Assembly: GCA_964426545.1 (NCBI GenBank)
Contig: CAYRQP010000005.1
Coordinates: 53,612-117,611, forward strand
DNA from: CAYRQP01 sp964426545
GTDB taxonomy: Bacteria; Fermentibacterota; Fermentibacteria; Fermentibacterales; JCC-6
Direction of reading: 5' to 3'
DNA: 64,000 bases
Part shown: positions 44,912 to 53,859 of the stretch, one piece after another
Position numbering within the stretch: the first letter of the stretch is position 1
Layout of the letters: each line of letters starts with the position of its first letter
Translations under genes and position numbers: made by a program
Notes under the pieces: generated by a model
Told to the model about the DNA's origin: nothing
What the model saw: the letters and a program-made list of their open reading frames with translations, nothing else
The model's database searches: none

Positions 44912-45520
44912 CTAAGAATGAGGTCCGATTCCGATCGGAAGAAATCCCGCCTGCTCAAGAAAAAGTTTGTGAATACGTGTGTCAGATGTGAGTTCCGGAT
45001 GAAAAGAAGCGAGCCAGTAGTTCTTCCATCTAAGAAACACAGCACCTTCATCCAGTTTGGAAAGTACTATGACATCGTCAGAAAGGGGGAGGAGCAATGG
45101 AGCTCTTATAAAAACACCATTGAAAGGTACTGTCAGTCCATCAATTGCAAGAGACTTCTCGAAACTCGCCGCCTGTCTGCCGAAGTAATTGCGAACAGCC
45201 CGAACCGGAACCAGGCCAAGAGAAGTTTGGTCAATTGAATGTTCCTTTTCCTCAACGGTATCCGAAAGAAGCACAGCTCCCGCACATGTACCGAAAACAG
45301 GTAGTCCGTTCAAACTTGCTTTCTGAATCTCCTGTGCAATACCCCATCGCTTAAGCAACGAAGTAAGTGTGGTGGATTCACCCCCGGGAATAATCAATGC
45401 TGAAAGAAGTGAAATCTGTCCGGCTTTTCGTATAGGGAGAACAGGTATATCAAGAGACTCCAGCATTGTTATATGTTCTGCTACCCCGCCCTGCAGGGCT
45501 AATACCCCAACCGGTTTCAT
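44912..45520 (-). CDS. pdxT: Pyridoxal 5'-phosphate synthase glutaminase subunit PdxT
   Basis: Glutaminase half of PLP synthase, 202 residues. Class I glutamine amidotransferase motifs: GVLALQGGVAEH, PGGESTT, nucleophile Cys in FGTCAGAVLL, and the His/Glu pair in ASFHPELT. It follows pdxS by five bases, matching the PdxS12-PdxT12 complex. Secure. Confidence 0.96.
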   Translation of the reverse strand: MKPVGVLALQGGVAEHITMLESLDIPVLPIRKAGQISLLSALIIPGGESTTLTSLLKRWGIAQEIQKASLNGLPVFGTCAGAVLLSDTVEEKEHSIDQTSLGLVPVRAVRNYFGRQAASFEKSLAIDGLTVPFNGVFIRAPLLLPLSDDVIVLSKLDEGAVFLRWKNYWLASFHPELTSDTRIHKLFLEQAGFLPIGIGPHS

Positions 45521-45525
45521 TGAGT

Positions 45526-46419
45526 CTACCAGCCTCTTTTAGCCAATCTTTCGCCAGCCGGAATATCAGATATGTTGATGCCGACCATTGCTTCACCAAG
45601 TCCGGATGAGATATCTGCGATTACAGAGGGATCATTGAATTGACTTACCGCCTCAACAATTGCTCTTGCGCGTTTTGCAGGATTGCCGCTCTTGAATATA
45701 CCACTTCCAACGAATACTCCATCCATACCCAGTTGCATCATCAATGCAGCATCCGCCGGTGTGGCTATTCCTCCCGCTGCAAAGTTCACTACAGGCAGCG
45801 AACCGTGTTCAGCGACGGATTTAACCAGGTCGAACGGGGCACCTATTTCCTTTGCGTAGGTCATAAGTTCTTCAGCAGGTGTTACGGTAAGTTCGCGGAT
45901 TTCAGCACTTATAGTTCTTGCATGTGTCACCGCTTCCACAACATTGCCGGTTCCGGCTTCACCTTTTGTTCTAATCATTGCGGCACCCTCACCGATCCGG
46001 CGAAGTGCCTCTCCAAGACAGACAGCTCCGCACACAAATGGCACCGTGAATTCCGCCTTATTCACGTGGAAACGGGTGTCAGCAGGAGTGAGTACTTCCG
46101 ATTCATCGATGAAGTCGACTTTGAGAGATTCCAGGACCTGTGCTTCCACAAAATGTCCGATTCTGCACTTTGCCATCACCGGGATAGTGACAGCCTTCTG
46201 AATGCCAATAATCATATCAGGGTCTGACATCCTTGCAACGCCGCCCTGTACCCGTATGTCGGCGGGAACCCGTTCGAGAGCCATTACGGCAACAGCTCCT
46301 GCTTCCTGAGCTATGACCGCCTGCTCCGGAGTTACTACATCCATAATAACTCCGCCCTTGAGCATTCGTGCATGCCCGGCCTTTACATCCCATGTTCCGA
46401 TATTATTCACTTTGTTCAT
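45526..46419 (-). CDS. pdxS: Pyridoxal 5'-phosphate synthase subunit PdxS
   Basis: Makes PLP from ribose 5-phosphate, glyceraldehyde 3-phosphate and ammonia. 297 residues, with MLKGGVIMDVVTPEQA, the ALERVPADIRVQGGVARM region and VNFAAGGIATPADAALMMQL. Starts ATG with AAAGGAATAACTT upstream. Its first 17 bases overlap the end of the upstream gene. Secure. Confidence 0.97.
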   Translation of the reverse strand: MNKVNNIGTWDVKAGHARMLKGGVIMDVVTPEQAVIAQEAGAVAVMALERVPADIRVQGGVARMSDPDMIIGIQKAVTIPVMAKCRIGHFVEAQVLESLKVDFIDESEVLTPADTRFHVNKAEFTVPFVCGAVCLGEALRRIGEGAAMIRTKGEAGTGNVVEAVTHARTISAEIRELTVTPAEELMTYAKEIGAPFDLVKSVAEHGSLPVVNFAAGGIATPADAALMMQLGMDGVFVGSGIFKSGNPAKRARAIVEAVSQFNDPSVIADISSGLGEAMVGINISDIPAGERLAKRGW

Positions 46420-46903
46420 AAGTTATTCCTTTTTCAGCAAGAATTTGAAAGAGTTCAGTCTCTCTGATACTCCATAGAGAATCGCATAGAAGAAGTTCAT
46501 TCTCAATATTAACGCATACGGTTGAATCCGGGAGAACAGTATTATGGTAGATTTTCTGGATGGTAGAAAATAGTGTAATATATTCCAGTGAAGCATCCAG
46601 GTAATTTACCCACGCATTGTTGACGATTGAATCGGGTGAGTGCGGAAGATAAATGGCATTTCTGTATGCAAAACTTGCCCTCAGCAATGCAATATCCATT
46701 ATCCAGTTATTGACTTCGATACTCTCGTTGACCGGACACGAGGGGACTGCCTGAAAATATGCATCGAACAATGCGGCTATTTCCCGGTCTAGATGAATAA
46801 TAGCACCCAGCGGGTTTACGGAATCATCTTCACCTTCCTGTGCATAGGCAGCAGGAAAGAAAACTAAAATCCCGAGCATTACAACCAAAAGTATTTTCAT
46901 CAT
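46403..46903 (-). CDS. Small exported protein, unknown, upstream of pdxS
   Basis: A 166-residue product with a signal peptide (MMKILLVVMLGILVFFPAAYAQ) and a helical, Asp/Glu-rich remainder. No family recognised. It contains two cysteines in VPSCPVNES and STVCVN that may form a disulfide. Its 3' end overlaps pdxS by 17 bases, so it is likely in the same transcript, although its role is not obviously related to vitamin B6. Confidence 0.65.
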   Translation of the reverse strand: MMKILLVVMLGILVFFPAAYAQEGEDDSVNPLGAIIHLDREIAALFDAYFQAVPSCPVNESIEVNNWIMDIALLRASFAYRNAIYLPHSPDSIVNNAWVNYLDASLEYITLFSTIQKIYHNTVLPDSTVCVNIENELLLCDSLWSIRETELFQILAEKGITYEQSE

Positions 46904-47036
46904 GGTAGGAATATATGCAGATTGTCAGTTATGTTCAACATCTATCTGCAATTTTGCTACTGTTCAAAACAGCGGTTGTTTTGTAGTTTTGATTAGATAT
47001 GTAATGTATTGAAATTTACAAATTTGGGAGTGTCAA

Positions 47037-47420
47037 TTGAAGTATGCAATTCTGCTTCTGACTTTTCTCCTTGCGTCTGCATCCGCGGATATGGTCGATG
47101 ACCTCAGGTCAATCAGCATTCCTGCCAATGAGGTAGTTGTGACTGACAGTGTGATAACCATCCAAATGGACGGTTCCCTTGCAGAAGGGGATTCCCTCCT
47201 TAAACACTATGGCGGTGTGTTCTTTACCGTTGTCGACAGTATCGCTGCCGGATGGGAAATAAGGGGATTGCATGTTGAAATATCCGAAGCAGTTCTTGTT
47301 TTCGAACTTCAGGATATGGTCTCCGTAATAGAACTGCTCGCATCGTCCACGGAAAACGACGATGCAATTGCAGATTGGGTGCTTGGGCGTACGCGGGTGT
47401 ATAGTACAAATGTGCCATAG
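47037..47420 (+). CDS. Small exported protein, unknown
   Basis: 127 residues with a signal peptide (MKYAILLLTFLLASASA) and a compact alpha/beta-like remainder ending in WVLGRTRVYSTNVP. A TTG start (47037) has GGGAG about eight bases upstream. It is divergent from the 46,403-46,903 gene, and a repeat of GGTACCATGACAC type begins right after its stop. No family recognised. Confidence 0.65.
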   Translation: MKYAILLLTFLLASASADMVDDLRSISIPANEVVVTDSVITIQMDGSLAEGDSLLKHYGGVFFTVVDSIAAGWEIRGLHVEISEAVLVFELQDMVSVIELLASSTENDDAIADWVLGRTRVYSTNVP

Positions 47421-47492
47421 CACAAAGTACCATGACATTTGCAGAATCAAACTACTATCAATGCCCGGCGCGCCGGACACTTTGAGTACAAA

Positions 47493-47536
47493 GGTACCAT
47501 GACACTTAACTCTGCGAATCAAGGTGTCACGGTACC
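47493..47536. repeat. GGTACCATGACAC inverted repeat
   Basis: GGTACCATGACAC (47493-47505) pairs with GTGTCACGGTACC (47524-47536), one mismatch, around a 18-base loop. A related half-site AGTACCATGACA lies near 47,427, and a short GCCCGGCGCGCCGGAC palindrome near 47,463. These lie between the small exported protein and the end of a sugar transferase gene, filling a 125-base gap. Confidence 0.65.
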
Positions 47537-47545
47537 ATATTTTAC

Positions 47546-48997
47546 TTATAAGCCGCCTTTACCCGATGTCATCACCAGCAGGGTCTTCAGTATCAAACGA
47601 ATGTTCATTCCGTCGTTCCTTGAAATTGCATAGACAAAATCCATGAATTGTGCATCCTTGAAAGCGATTCGGCTTCTGCCGTAAACCTGCCATATCCCGG
47701 TGAGTCCGGGCTTGACTCTGAAACGCTCGTTCAACCATTCTGTATCGTAGTATTTCAATTCATATTCGATGCAGGGTCTGGGACCCACTATACTCATATT
47801 TCCGCTCAGCACATTAAAGAATTGGGGTAGTTCATCTATTGAAGTTTTCCTGATCACCCGTCCTATGGGAGTAATCGCAGAACTTGCCTTCTTGAATACA
47901 GTTTTAGTGTTGGACTTTTCAGCTGCGGAGCCTTTTGCGTATTCTTCAAAATAGTTTTTATGTTCCTCAGAATTCTCTTCGGAATCGATCATCATTGAGC
48001 GGAATTTGTAAAACCTAAAACGCATTCTATCTTTTCCAACTCTGTTCTGAACGAATAGAACAGGTCCCTTTGTTGTAAGTTTTATTGCTAAGGATATAAA
48101 GAGCATCACGGGAAAGAAAACAATGATGCCTATTATGCCAAGCACAATGTCAGCAACACGCCATACGAAGTTTGTTGCAGAAGCACGTGTCTTTGAACAG
48201 AAAACAAGAGCACCATGTTTGCTGGTACTCAACCAGGAGTCGAAATACTTAAGATTGAGAAATCTCTTCGAATATACAATGAAGGGAACTGAGATTCTGT
48301 GACAAAGCATAGCAAAGGTAGCAATCACATCAATAGACTCATCATCGAATATCATCAGAAGTTCGTTTCCATTATTATCTTCCATGTATTTCATGCATAG
48401 GTTGAACCGGTCGGCAGGGTTCTCCAGCAGTATGGATTCACAATTCACAAAAGTAAGATGTTCTCTGTAAATTGGTGAATTCCTGAGCAGTCTTACAAAA
48501 CTATCCCGGATACTTGTATCGCCGAATACGCAAATTGTAATCTTACCGAATCTGAATGACTTCAGTATAAACGAGCACATGTACGGCATTATCAATATCC
48601 TCGACAGAAGTATGAAGGTAAGCCATATGAACATGAAATACAATAGTACCAGCCGGCTGGCAATAAAGTACTCTTCAGGTGAATGCAGAAGGAACTGCAG
48701 GGATATGTAGAGAGTCATGGAGATGATTACCATTCTGATAGTTCGGAAAGTATTCATGGTCTTGTTTACGGTTGAGCGGACTGAATAAAGGTCATCGAGC
48801 ATTGATATCACATGTGTCAGCAGGAGAAAGAATGCGAATGTAAGGAAGACGGCAACCGGGGAAATTACCAGAAACGGAATAGAACCAAATCTGATTATAA
48901 CCGCAAAAAACAATGCCCCGGCAATCGCAATAATGTCAGCAACAAAGAGATTCAAGTAGTAGAAACGATTTAACCTGACACTTTTTCTGAGAGACAT
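47546..48997 (-). CDS. Polyprenyl-phosphate sugar-1-phosphate transferase (WbaP/WcaJ-like)
   Basis: Starts assembly of a surface polysaccharide by moving a sugar-1-phosphate to undecaprenyl phosphate. A 483-residue inner-membrane protein with four to five N-terminal helices, a CoA-binding-like middle (FGKITICVFGDTSIRD), a last membrane helix and the catalytic bacterial sugar transferase domain (YKFRSMMIDSEENS, TSIDELPQFFNVLSG, NMSIVGPRP, KPGLTGIWQVYGRS). ATG at 48997 has AAAAGGAGAAA upstream. The aminotransferase gene ends nine bases before it. A second paralogue is at 53,860. Confidence 0.9.
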   Translation of the reverse strand: MSLRKSVRLNRFYYLNLFVADIIAIAGALFFAVIIRFGSIPFLVISPVAVFLTFAFFLLLTHVISMLDDLYSVRSTVNKTMNTFRTIRMVIISMTLYISLQFLLHSPEEYFIASRLVLLYFMFIWLTFILLSRILIMPYMCSFILKSFRFGKITICVFGDTSIRDSFVRLLRNSPIYREHLTFVNCESILLENPADRFNLCMKYMEDNNGNELLMIFDDESIDVIATFAMLCHRISVPFIVYSKRFLNLKYFDSWLSTSKHGALVFCSKTRASATNFVWRVADIVLGIIGIIVFFPVMLFISLAIKLTTKGPVLFVQNRVGKDRMRFRFYKFRSMMIDSEENSEEHKNYFEEYAKGSAAEKSNTKTVFKKASSAITPIGRVIRKTSIDELPQFFNVLSGNMSIVGPRPCIEYELKYYDTEWLNERFRVKPGLTGIWQVYGRSRIAFKDAQFMDFVYAISRNDGMNIRLILKTLLVMTSGKGGL

Positions 48998-49006
48998 TTT
49001 CTCCTT

Positions 49007-50149
49007 TTATGAGAAGAAGTCGATTATTCCCCTTGCTACTTCTTCCTGTTGCTCCGGAGTTATCTCAGGAAAAATAGGCAGAGTGATATTCTGAGCGCAG
49101 TTCTGCTCCGATACCGGGAAATCACCCTTTGTGTATCCATACTTTGCATATGCTTTCTGAGTATGAAGCGGATACGGATAATGCAGTCCTGAAGCAATAT
49201 CCTTCTTCCCGAGATATTCTCGAAGGGTATCCCTGTCAAGTGAGTGTGCGGCGAACAGGTGAAATACATGCCTTTCTGTATCCTGCCACCCAGGAAGCTC
49301 CAGTGGAGTGTTTTCAAGCAGTTCGACATACCGGGTTGCCGCTGCGATACGGTTGTCGTTCCAGCCCTGCAGGTGTTTTACCTTTACACCAAGAACCGCA
49401 CCCTGTATTGCCGCCATTCGGTAATTATGCCCGATAAAGTCATAAAAGTACTTTTCCGTGGACCCATGGTCTCTAAGCTGCCGGGCTCTTACCGCAATCT
49501 CATCCGAATCAGTAGTCAATGCACCGCCTTCACCATAGGCACCCAGATTCTTGCCAGGGTAAAAACTGAAAGCCGCCGCCAGACCGAAGCTTCCTGCCAT
49601 TCGTCCATTCCGGGATGCACCATGTGCCTGAGCTGCGTCCTCAAAGAGAGTTAATCCGTACTTGTCAGCAATGTTCTCGAGTGATTCTCCATCAGCCGGT
49701 CGTCCGTAGAGGTCGACAGACAGGATACCGCGTACAACAGCTCCTGTATTCGGGTCTATGATTTTCCCGTTGCTGTAGTTTCTGGTAATGTATTCTTCTG
49801 TCTTTTCAGGGCTGAGGTTCCAGGTGTTCTTATCGACATCCACAAAAACAGGGATGTGGTTTGCAAGGATAATACCTTCTGCTGATGCGGTAAAAGTATT
49901 CGGGGGGACTATTATCCCGCTGCCTTCAGGTAGGTCAGCTGCCCAGATCATGAGATGCACAGCCGCTGTCCCGCTTGAGACAGCAACACAGTGCTTAGTA
50001 CCGGACAGGGATGCAAAGGCACTTTCAAAAGCAGCTACCTTCGGACCAAGAACATAATAACTGGTATCGAGAACATCGTTGATTTCAGGTTTAATCTCAT
50101 CTGCGATAGTTCTGTACTGAGCTTTAAGGTCCATGAATGGTACCGGCAT
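49007..50149 (-). CDS. DegT/DnrJ/EryC1 family sugar aminotransferase
   Basis: PLP-dependent aminotransferase for nucleotide-linked keto-sugars, 380 residues. It has AVSSGTAAVHLMIWA, the EDAAQAHGA region and the PLP lysine in FYPGKNLGAYGEGGALTT. The ATG at 50149 is chosen because AGAAGGG lies six bases upstream; the longer frame to 50191 has no family match at its start. Directly precedes the sugar transferase, so the donor is probably an amino sugar for the same glycan. Sugar identity is not readable. Confidence 0.9.
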   Translation of the reverse strand: MPVPFMDLKAQYRTIADEIKPEINDVLDTSYYVLGPKVAAFESAFASLSGTKHCVAVSSGTAAVHLMIWAADLPEGSGIIVPPNTFTASAEGIILANHIPVFVDVDKNTWNLSPEKTEEYITRNYSNGKIIDPNTGAVVRGILSVDLYGRPADGESLENIADKYGLTLFEDAAQAHGASRNGRMAGSFGLAAAFSFYPGKNLGAYGEGGALTTDSDEIAVRARQLRDHGSTEKYFYDFIGHNYRMAAIQGAVLGVKVKHLQGWNDNRIAAATRYVELLENTPLELPGWQDTERHVFHLFAAHSLDRDTLREYLGKKDIASGLHYPYPLHTQKAYAKYGYTKGDFPVSEQNCAQNITLPIFPEITPEQQEEVARGIIDFFS

Positions 50150-50242
50150 GATTTCCCTTCTGTTTGTAACTAATTTATCAAGAGTAAACAAATCTACTAA
50201 CTTTACCTTGCATAGTCACCACCTATACTATAGATTCTCCGC

Positions 50243-50707
50243 ATGAAAGTAATTACGCATATAGCAGCGGGTGCTGTAATCTCGACTGTAGCGGGCATTC
50301 TGACAACACCGGCTGCAGGTGCAGGACTATTCATCACTTCCGGATTCCTCGATATCGATCACATAAGGCATTACAAATCTGTCGGATTCCCAATGACACC
50401 AAGAGCACTTATCCGAAGCACTCTGTTGGAGGAACCCGACCTTGAAACAAAATACTCATTCAATAGGGGAGTTCCCTGTTTCTGGGGATTCCCGATATGT
50501 CATTGTATTGAACTCATTCTATTGCTTATCGTATTAGCATACTTGACAAATTCGATTTTCCTGGCAGGCAGTGCAGCAGGCATTCTGCTTCATCTGCTTC
50601 TGGATGTAAAACATTACCCTTGCAGTCCTTTTTTCTTCTCTATTCTGTGGCGGGCAGTCAACAGGAAGTGTGTGCTCAAGGCATGGGAGACATGGAAGGC
50701 GGTTTGA
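50243..50707 (+). CDS. YdjM/DUF457-like membrane protein
   Basis: A 154-residue inner-membrane protein with about four helices. The first helix has THIAAGAVIST and the next loop FLDIDHIRH, the His/Asp pattern of the LexA-regulated YdjM metal-dependent hydrolase-like family. No direct enzymatic evidence. The RseC-like gene follows after three bases, so they form a pair, while the DegT gene is divergent. Call is by pattern. Confidence 0.6.
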   Translation: MKVITHIAAGAVISTVAGILTTPAAGAGLFITSGFLDIDHIRHYKSVGFPMTPRALIRSTLLEEPDLETKYSFNRGVPCFWGFPICHCIELILLLIVLAYLTNSIFLAGSAAGILLHLLLDVKHYPCSPFFFSILWRAVNRKCVLKAWETWKAV

Positions 50708-50710
50708 GAG

Positions 50711-51121
50711 ATGAAGCGTACAGGCAATGTAGTAGAGGTCCGAAACGGAGATGCCGTAGTATCTCTCTGCGGGGGCGAAGGGTGCAATACCTGTAAGTCG
50801 AAGAATTCCTGTTTTGCGTTAGCGGGTGGTAAAACCTCGGAAGCAAAAGTAGTTGTTTCCAATGACATGAGAGCGAAGACAGGTGATCTGGTTGAACTGG
50901 AAATGGCACCTTCTGTGTCCATGACACTTATCGTTACTACTTTTCTTGTGCCGGTGATAACGCTTGGCTTAGGTTATTTCTTTATAATGCAGGGAACAGA
51001 TACAGCACGGGCTGCCGGTGCCGGCATTGGTCTGTGCGTGGGTATAGTAATATCGATCATCGTGAACAGGCACCTTGCTTCGAAGAAAAAGTACAACTTC
51101 AGGATTACCGCAATTAAGTGA
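50711..51121 (+). CDS. RseC/MucC-like (SoxR-reducing) membrane protein
   Basis: 136 residues. An N-terminal cysteine cluster (CGGEGCNTCKSKNSC) in a beta-rich region, followed by two membrane helices (about residues 70-92 and 98-120). This is the RseC/MucC layout, the family that contributes to SoxR reduction and to envelope stress control. No rsx or rse genes are adjacent. Its TGA stop (51119-51121) lies inside one arm of the long inverted repeat described below. Confidence 0.82.
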   Translation: MKRTGNVVEVRNGDAVVSLCGGEGCNTCKSKNSCFALAGGKTSEAKVVVSNDMRAKTGDLVELEMAPSVSMTLIVTTFLVPVITLGLGYFFIMQGTDTARAAGAGIGLCVGIVISIIVNRHLASKKKYNFRITAIK

Positions 51122-51254
51122 GCATATCACTCATCTACCGATTTTACGCACCATATTACTCAATTTCTGCTGTTGAACACAATGTAAAGTAAAGAGTATT
51201 AAGAAAATACGGTAATATTGGTAATAATTCAGAGATAAGTGATATGCTCACTTA
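51115..51254. repeat. 140-base element bounded by 17-bp perfect inverted repeats
   Basis: TAAGTGAGCATATCACT at 51115-51131 is the exact reverse complement of 51238-51254. The right end also forms its own hairpin (GAGATAAGTG / CACTTATCTC, 51232-51258, 7-base loop). The two convergent genes end inside it: the RseC stop in the left arm and the neighbour's stop (51257-51259) in the right hairpin. It could be a MITE-like insertion or a bidirectional terminator pair. Confidence 0.7.
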
Positions 51255-51256
51255 TC

Positions 51257-52018
51257 TCACCAGAGGAATCTGATTCCCCAGTAAGTTTCGCCTTCGAGAG
51301 ACCTGAAGGGCTGGGTGTCCCTGAAGTAATGAGTGATGTGGGTTTCGAATGTCCCTGCCGAACCCGTATACTGCAGGTAGAATTCTCCCCGGTGTTTCGA
51401 TGAGGTGTCTCCATCCTTGTGAATATAGATGTCGCTGTGGTATCGCAGACCGTTTATCCACGACTTGAAGCCCAGAGTCCGGAGGTCGCATTCAGCGTGA
51501 ATCGACCAGTCGAAATCATGTCCCTTCTGAAAAGTCTCTCCATAGGGACGGTAGATTCCAAGAGAAAACCACCAATCGGGATTTCCGTTTGGGAGCCATG
51601 TCAGATCATTTAAGTACAGACTTTCAGATGAGTTTGTATAGACAACACCCAGTTTGATGTTATTCATGTATTCTGACAGCGTGTCCGGCATATCTATGTT
51701 GTGAAAACACTCGTGATCTGTGTACAGTCGGATTAGGACGGGATCGATGAAGTAATCGAATTGAGTTGTTATGTTCCAGTGTCCGCCGTAGATGTTGAAT
51801 TTCATGTCAGGATTGTTCCAGCTTTTCCCCATGTAGGTATCTATGATCATGCCGAGGTGCCAGGAGAAGTCGTCAATTCTTATCACCTTTACATCGTTGC
51901 TTATGGCACCGTAAATGAAGTGTTCCACATCCGTTTCGAAAAAGAGAAAGCCCCCGAGGTTTCCGTGTGATTCCATAGGGAAGTCGATTGAGACAGACAC
52001 CAGTGAAAGAAAAAGCAT
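51257..52018 (-). CDS. Putative outer-membrane barrel protein, 253 residues
   Basis: An aromatic-rich protein of alternating strands (HLGMIIDTYMGKSWNNPDMK, WWFSLGIYRPYGETF, TYWGIRFLW at the C-terminus; final Trp/Phe-rich strand as in barrel proteins). A short hydrophobic start (MLFLSLVSVS) serves as the signal peptide. ATG at 52018; a TTG at 52021 is the alternative. No clear ribosome site is visible. No family recognised; probably an outer-membrane protein. Confidence 0.55.
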   Translation of the reverse strand: MLFLSLVSVSIDFPMESHGNLGGFLFFETDVEHFIYGAISNDVKVIRIDDFSWHLGMIIDTYMGKSWNNPDMKFNIYGGHWNITTQFDYFIDPVLIRLYTDHECFHNIDMPDTLSEYMNNIKLGVVYTNSSESLYLNDLTWLPNGNPDWWFSLGIYRPYGETFQKGHDFDWSIHAECDLRTLGFKSWINGLRYHSDIYIHKDGDTSSKHRGEFYLQYTGSAGTFETHITHYFRDTQPFRSLEGETYWGIRFLW

Positions 52019-52124
52019 CAATACCTGAATATTGTACCCCCTGAAGTTCTAAGGTCCATTTCTCTAGGAAATATAACAATTATCAGTTCGGGGCAGTTCA
52101 TGCTGTGTTTAAACTGACAGAATT

Positions 52125-53060
52125 CTACTTTCCGGTAAGTTCATTTATGTATTCTCTTGCAGATACGGCTGCAATCGTTCCTTCTCCGCATGCAACATCA
52201 ATCTGGCGGACCTTCTTTGACCGCACATCTCCTACGGCAAATATGCCGGGTACGGATGTCTCCATTTTCTCATCAGTGAGGATGTATCCCGAATCATCCA
52301 GTTCGACAGTATTCTTCAGGAGGTCTGAATTAGGTAAAAACCCCGCATATATGAAGACGCCTGCAGTATCAATCTGTATTTTCTCACCTGTTCGGCGGTC
52401 CTCAGCTGTTACTGAAGTGACCTGCTCATTACCGTCTATGGAAGTGAGGGCATGGTTTAGGAGAAAAGTTGTCTTCTCACTCTTCTGCAGTCTCTCCTGC
52501 AGGATGTTTTCGGCAGTCATATAGGGCAAAAACTCTATGAATGTTACGCTCTTGACATACTTCAGCAAGGCTTCGCCCTCCTGCAGTCCGGAATTCCCGC
52601 AGCCTATGACAACAACGTCTTCATCCCTGAATAAAGGTCCGTCACAAGTTGCGCAGTAGGAAACACCCCTGCCGCTGTATTTTTCTTCACCGGGGACATT
52701 TAGTTTCTTCGGAATGCTGCCTGAGGCTATTATCGCCGCATAAGCACTATACTCCGCTTCGGGAGTGCTGATTTTTATCCTGTTTCCATCGGACTTGATT
52801 GATTCTGCTTCCTTGAACTCAACGATGTCCGTTCCGAATCTTATTGCCTGTTCCCTGAACCTGCTCATCAGTTCCGTCCCATCTATTCCATCGGGAAAAC
52901 CGGGGTAGTTCTCCACCAGTTCAGTAGTTGCGGGTAAACCCCCGCAGAGACCCTTTTCCAATAGGAGAGTATCAAGTCCGTCCCTAGATGTATAGATTGA
53001 AGCAGTCAAACCGCCGGGTCCACCTCCTACGATTACAATGTCATATGTGTTATCGATCAT
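52125..53060 (-). CDS. trxB: Thioredoxin-disulfide reductase
   Basis: FAD- and NADPH-dependent reductase of thioredoxin, 311 residues. FAD motif IVGGGPGGLTASIY near residue 10, redox CATC (YCATCDGPLF), NADPH motif VIGCGNSGLQEGE and GIFAVGDVRSK near the end. ATG at 53060 has AAGGAAG upstream; the longer frame to 53087 is a less likely start. Follows trxA with a terminator hairpin between them, so the two may be separately controlled. Confidence 0.95.
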   Translation of the reverse strand: MIDNTYDIVIVGGGPGGLTASIYTSRDGLDTLLLEKGLCGGLPATTELVENYPGFPDGIDGTELMSRFREQAIRFGTDIVEFKEAESIKSDGNRIKISTPEAEYSAYAAIIASGSIPKKLNVPGEEKYSGRGVSYCATCDGPLFRDEDVVVIGCGNSGLQEGEALLKYVKSVTFIEFLPYMTAENILQERLQKSEKTTFLLNHALTSIDGNEQVTSVTAEDRRTGEKIQIDTAGVFIYAGFLPNSDLLKNTVELDDSGYILTDEKMETSVPGIFAVGDVRSKKVRQIDVACGEGTIAAVSAREYINELTGK

Positions 53061-53111
53061 TTCAATCTTCCTTTTCTGTAAAGCCATAGAGCAGAGACAG
53101 ATTCAGAGGAT

Positions 53112-53141
53112 TCTCCCGAAGAAGTAATCTAATTCGGGAGA
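53112..53141. terminator. Hairpin between trxA and trxB
   Basis: TCTCCCGAA (53112-53120) pairs with TTCGGGAGA (53133-53141) over a 12-base loop. It lies downstream of trxA and upstream of trxB on the minus strand. No T-run follows, so termination would be weak. Confidence 0.5.
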
Positions 53142-53162
53142 TCCATTTATGTCATGTTGCGT

Positions 53163-53501
53163 TTACTGCAGTTTTGAGTCAGCAAGTGAATTGAGTGTGT
53201 TCTTGAGAGCGTTTGGATCCTTGACTCCTACCAATCTTTCTATTTCTTCACCTTTGTGAAAGAGAATCATTGTAGGAACTCCGCGAACTCCGAATTTGGA
53301 CGAAGCCAGAGCACTGTTATCTACATCTACTGCATAGATCTTCACTCTATCCAGTTCCGGATCATCAGAGAGTTTTTCAAGTATGGGTTCAAGCATTTTG
53401 CAGGGACCACACCAGGAAGCGCTGAAATCTATAAGTGCGATGTGGTCTTCAGCGGCAGACGCTGTTGCTATATCTTGGTCAGTTATTTTCTTTACAGCCA
53501 T
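53163..53501 (-). CDS. trxA: Thioredoxin
   Basis: 112 residues with the active site WCGPCK and the cis-Pro loop GVRGVPTMILF. Substrate of the adjacent TrxB. ATG at 53501 has AAAGGAG upstream. Secure. Confidence 0.97.
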   Translation of the reverse strand: MAVKKITDQDIATASAAEDHIALIDFSASWCGPCKMLEPILEKLSDDPELDRVKIYAVDVDNSALASSKFGVRGVPTMILFHKGEEIERLVGVKDPNALKNTLNSLADSKLQ

Positions 53502-53639
53502 TATTGGCTCCTTTCGTCTTAGTTATTGTGCTGACTGCGAGCGAAAGTGCAATTAGCATGCCAGTTCTTAGATTCCAACGGATGACAATATAACTATGAT
53601 GCAGGGAAATGTAAGGGGATCTATTTCAGCCGCGTGGAC

Positions 53640-53852
53640 AATATGACACAGTAAAGTCCAGTGTCGTACTTCATCTTATTCCTCTTTAGTCCTGACTACC
53701 TTGCCAATAACCTAAAGTGGGAGAAGTGAAGTACGACACTTTTGCTAAGAATAAAAAAGTGCCAGGCACTTTATTTTGCTCTTCATCTTTGATGAACCGC
53801 AGTATATGCGACATCGGAAAAAAGTGCCTGGCACCTTTTAGTGTAGTACGAC
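53640..53852. repeat. Repeat-rich gap: GTGCCAGGCAC doublet and AGTACGACACT arms
   Basis: This 358-base gap (53502-53859) has no gene. AGTGTCGTACTTCA near 53,661 and TGAAGTACGACACT near 53,728 form a perfect inverted pair, and a third AGTACGACACT lies near 53,846. Between them are copies of the GTGCCAGGCAC repeat: AAAAAAGTGCCAGGCACTTT (53753 on) and AAAAAAGTGCCTGGCACCTT (53819 on). Together they make a cluster of at least two repeat families. The first 100 bases beside trxA hold its promoter region. Confidence 0.8.
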
Positions 53853-53859
53853 ACTTGTG

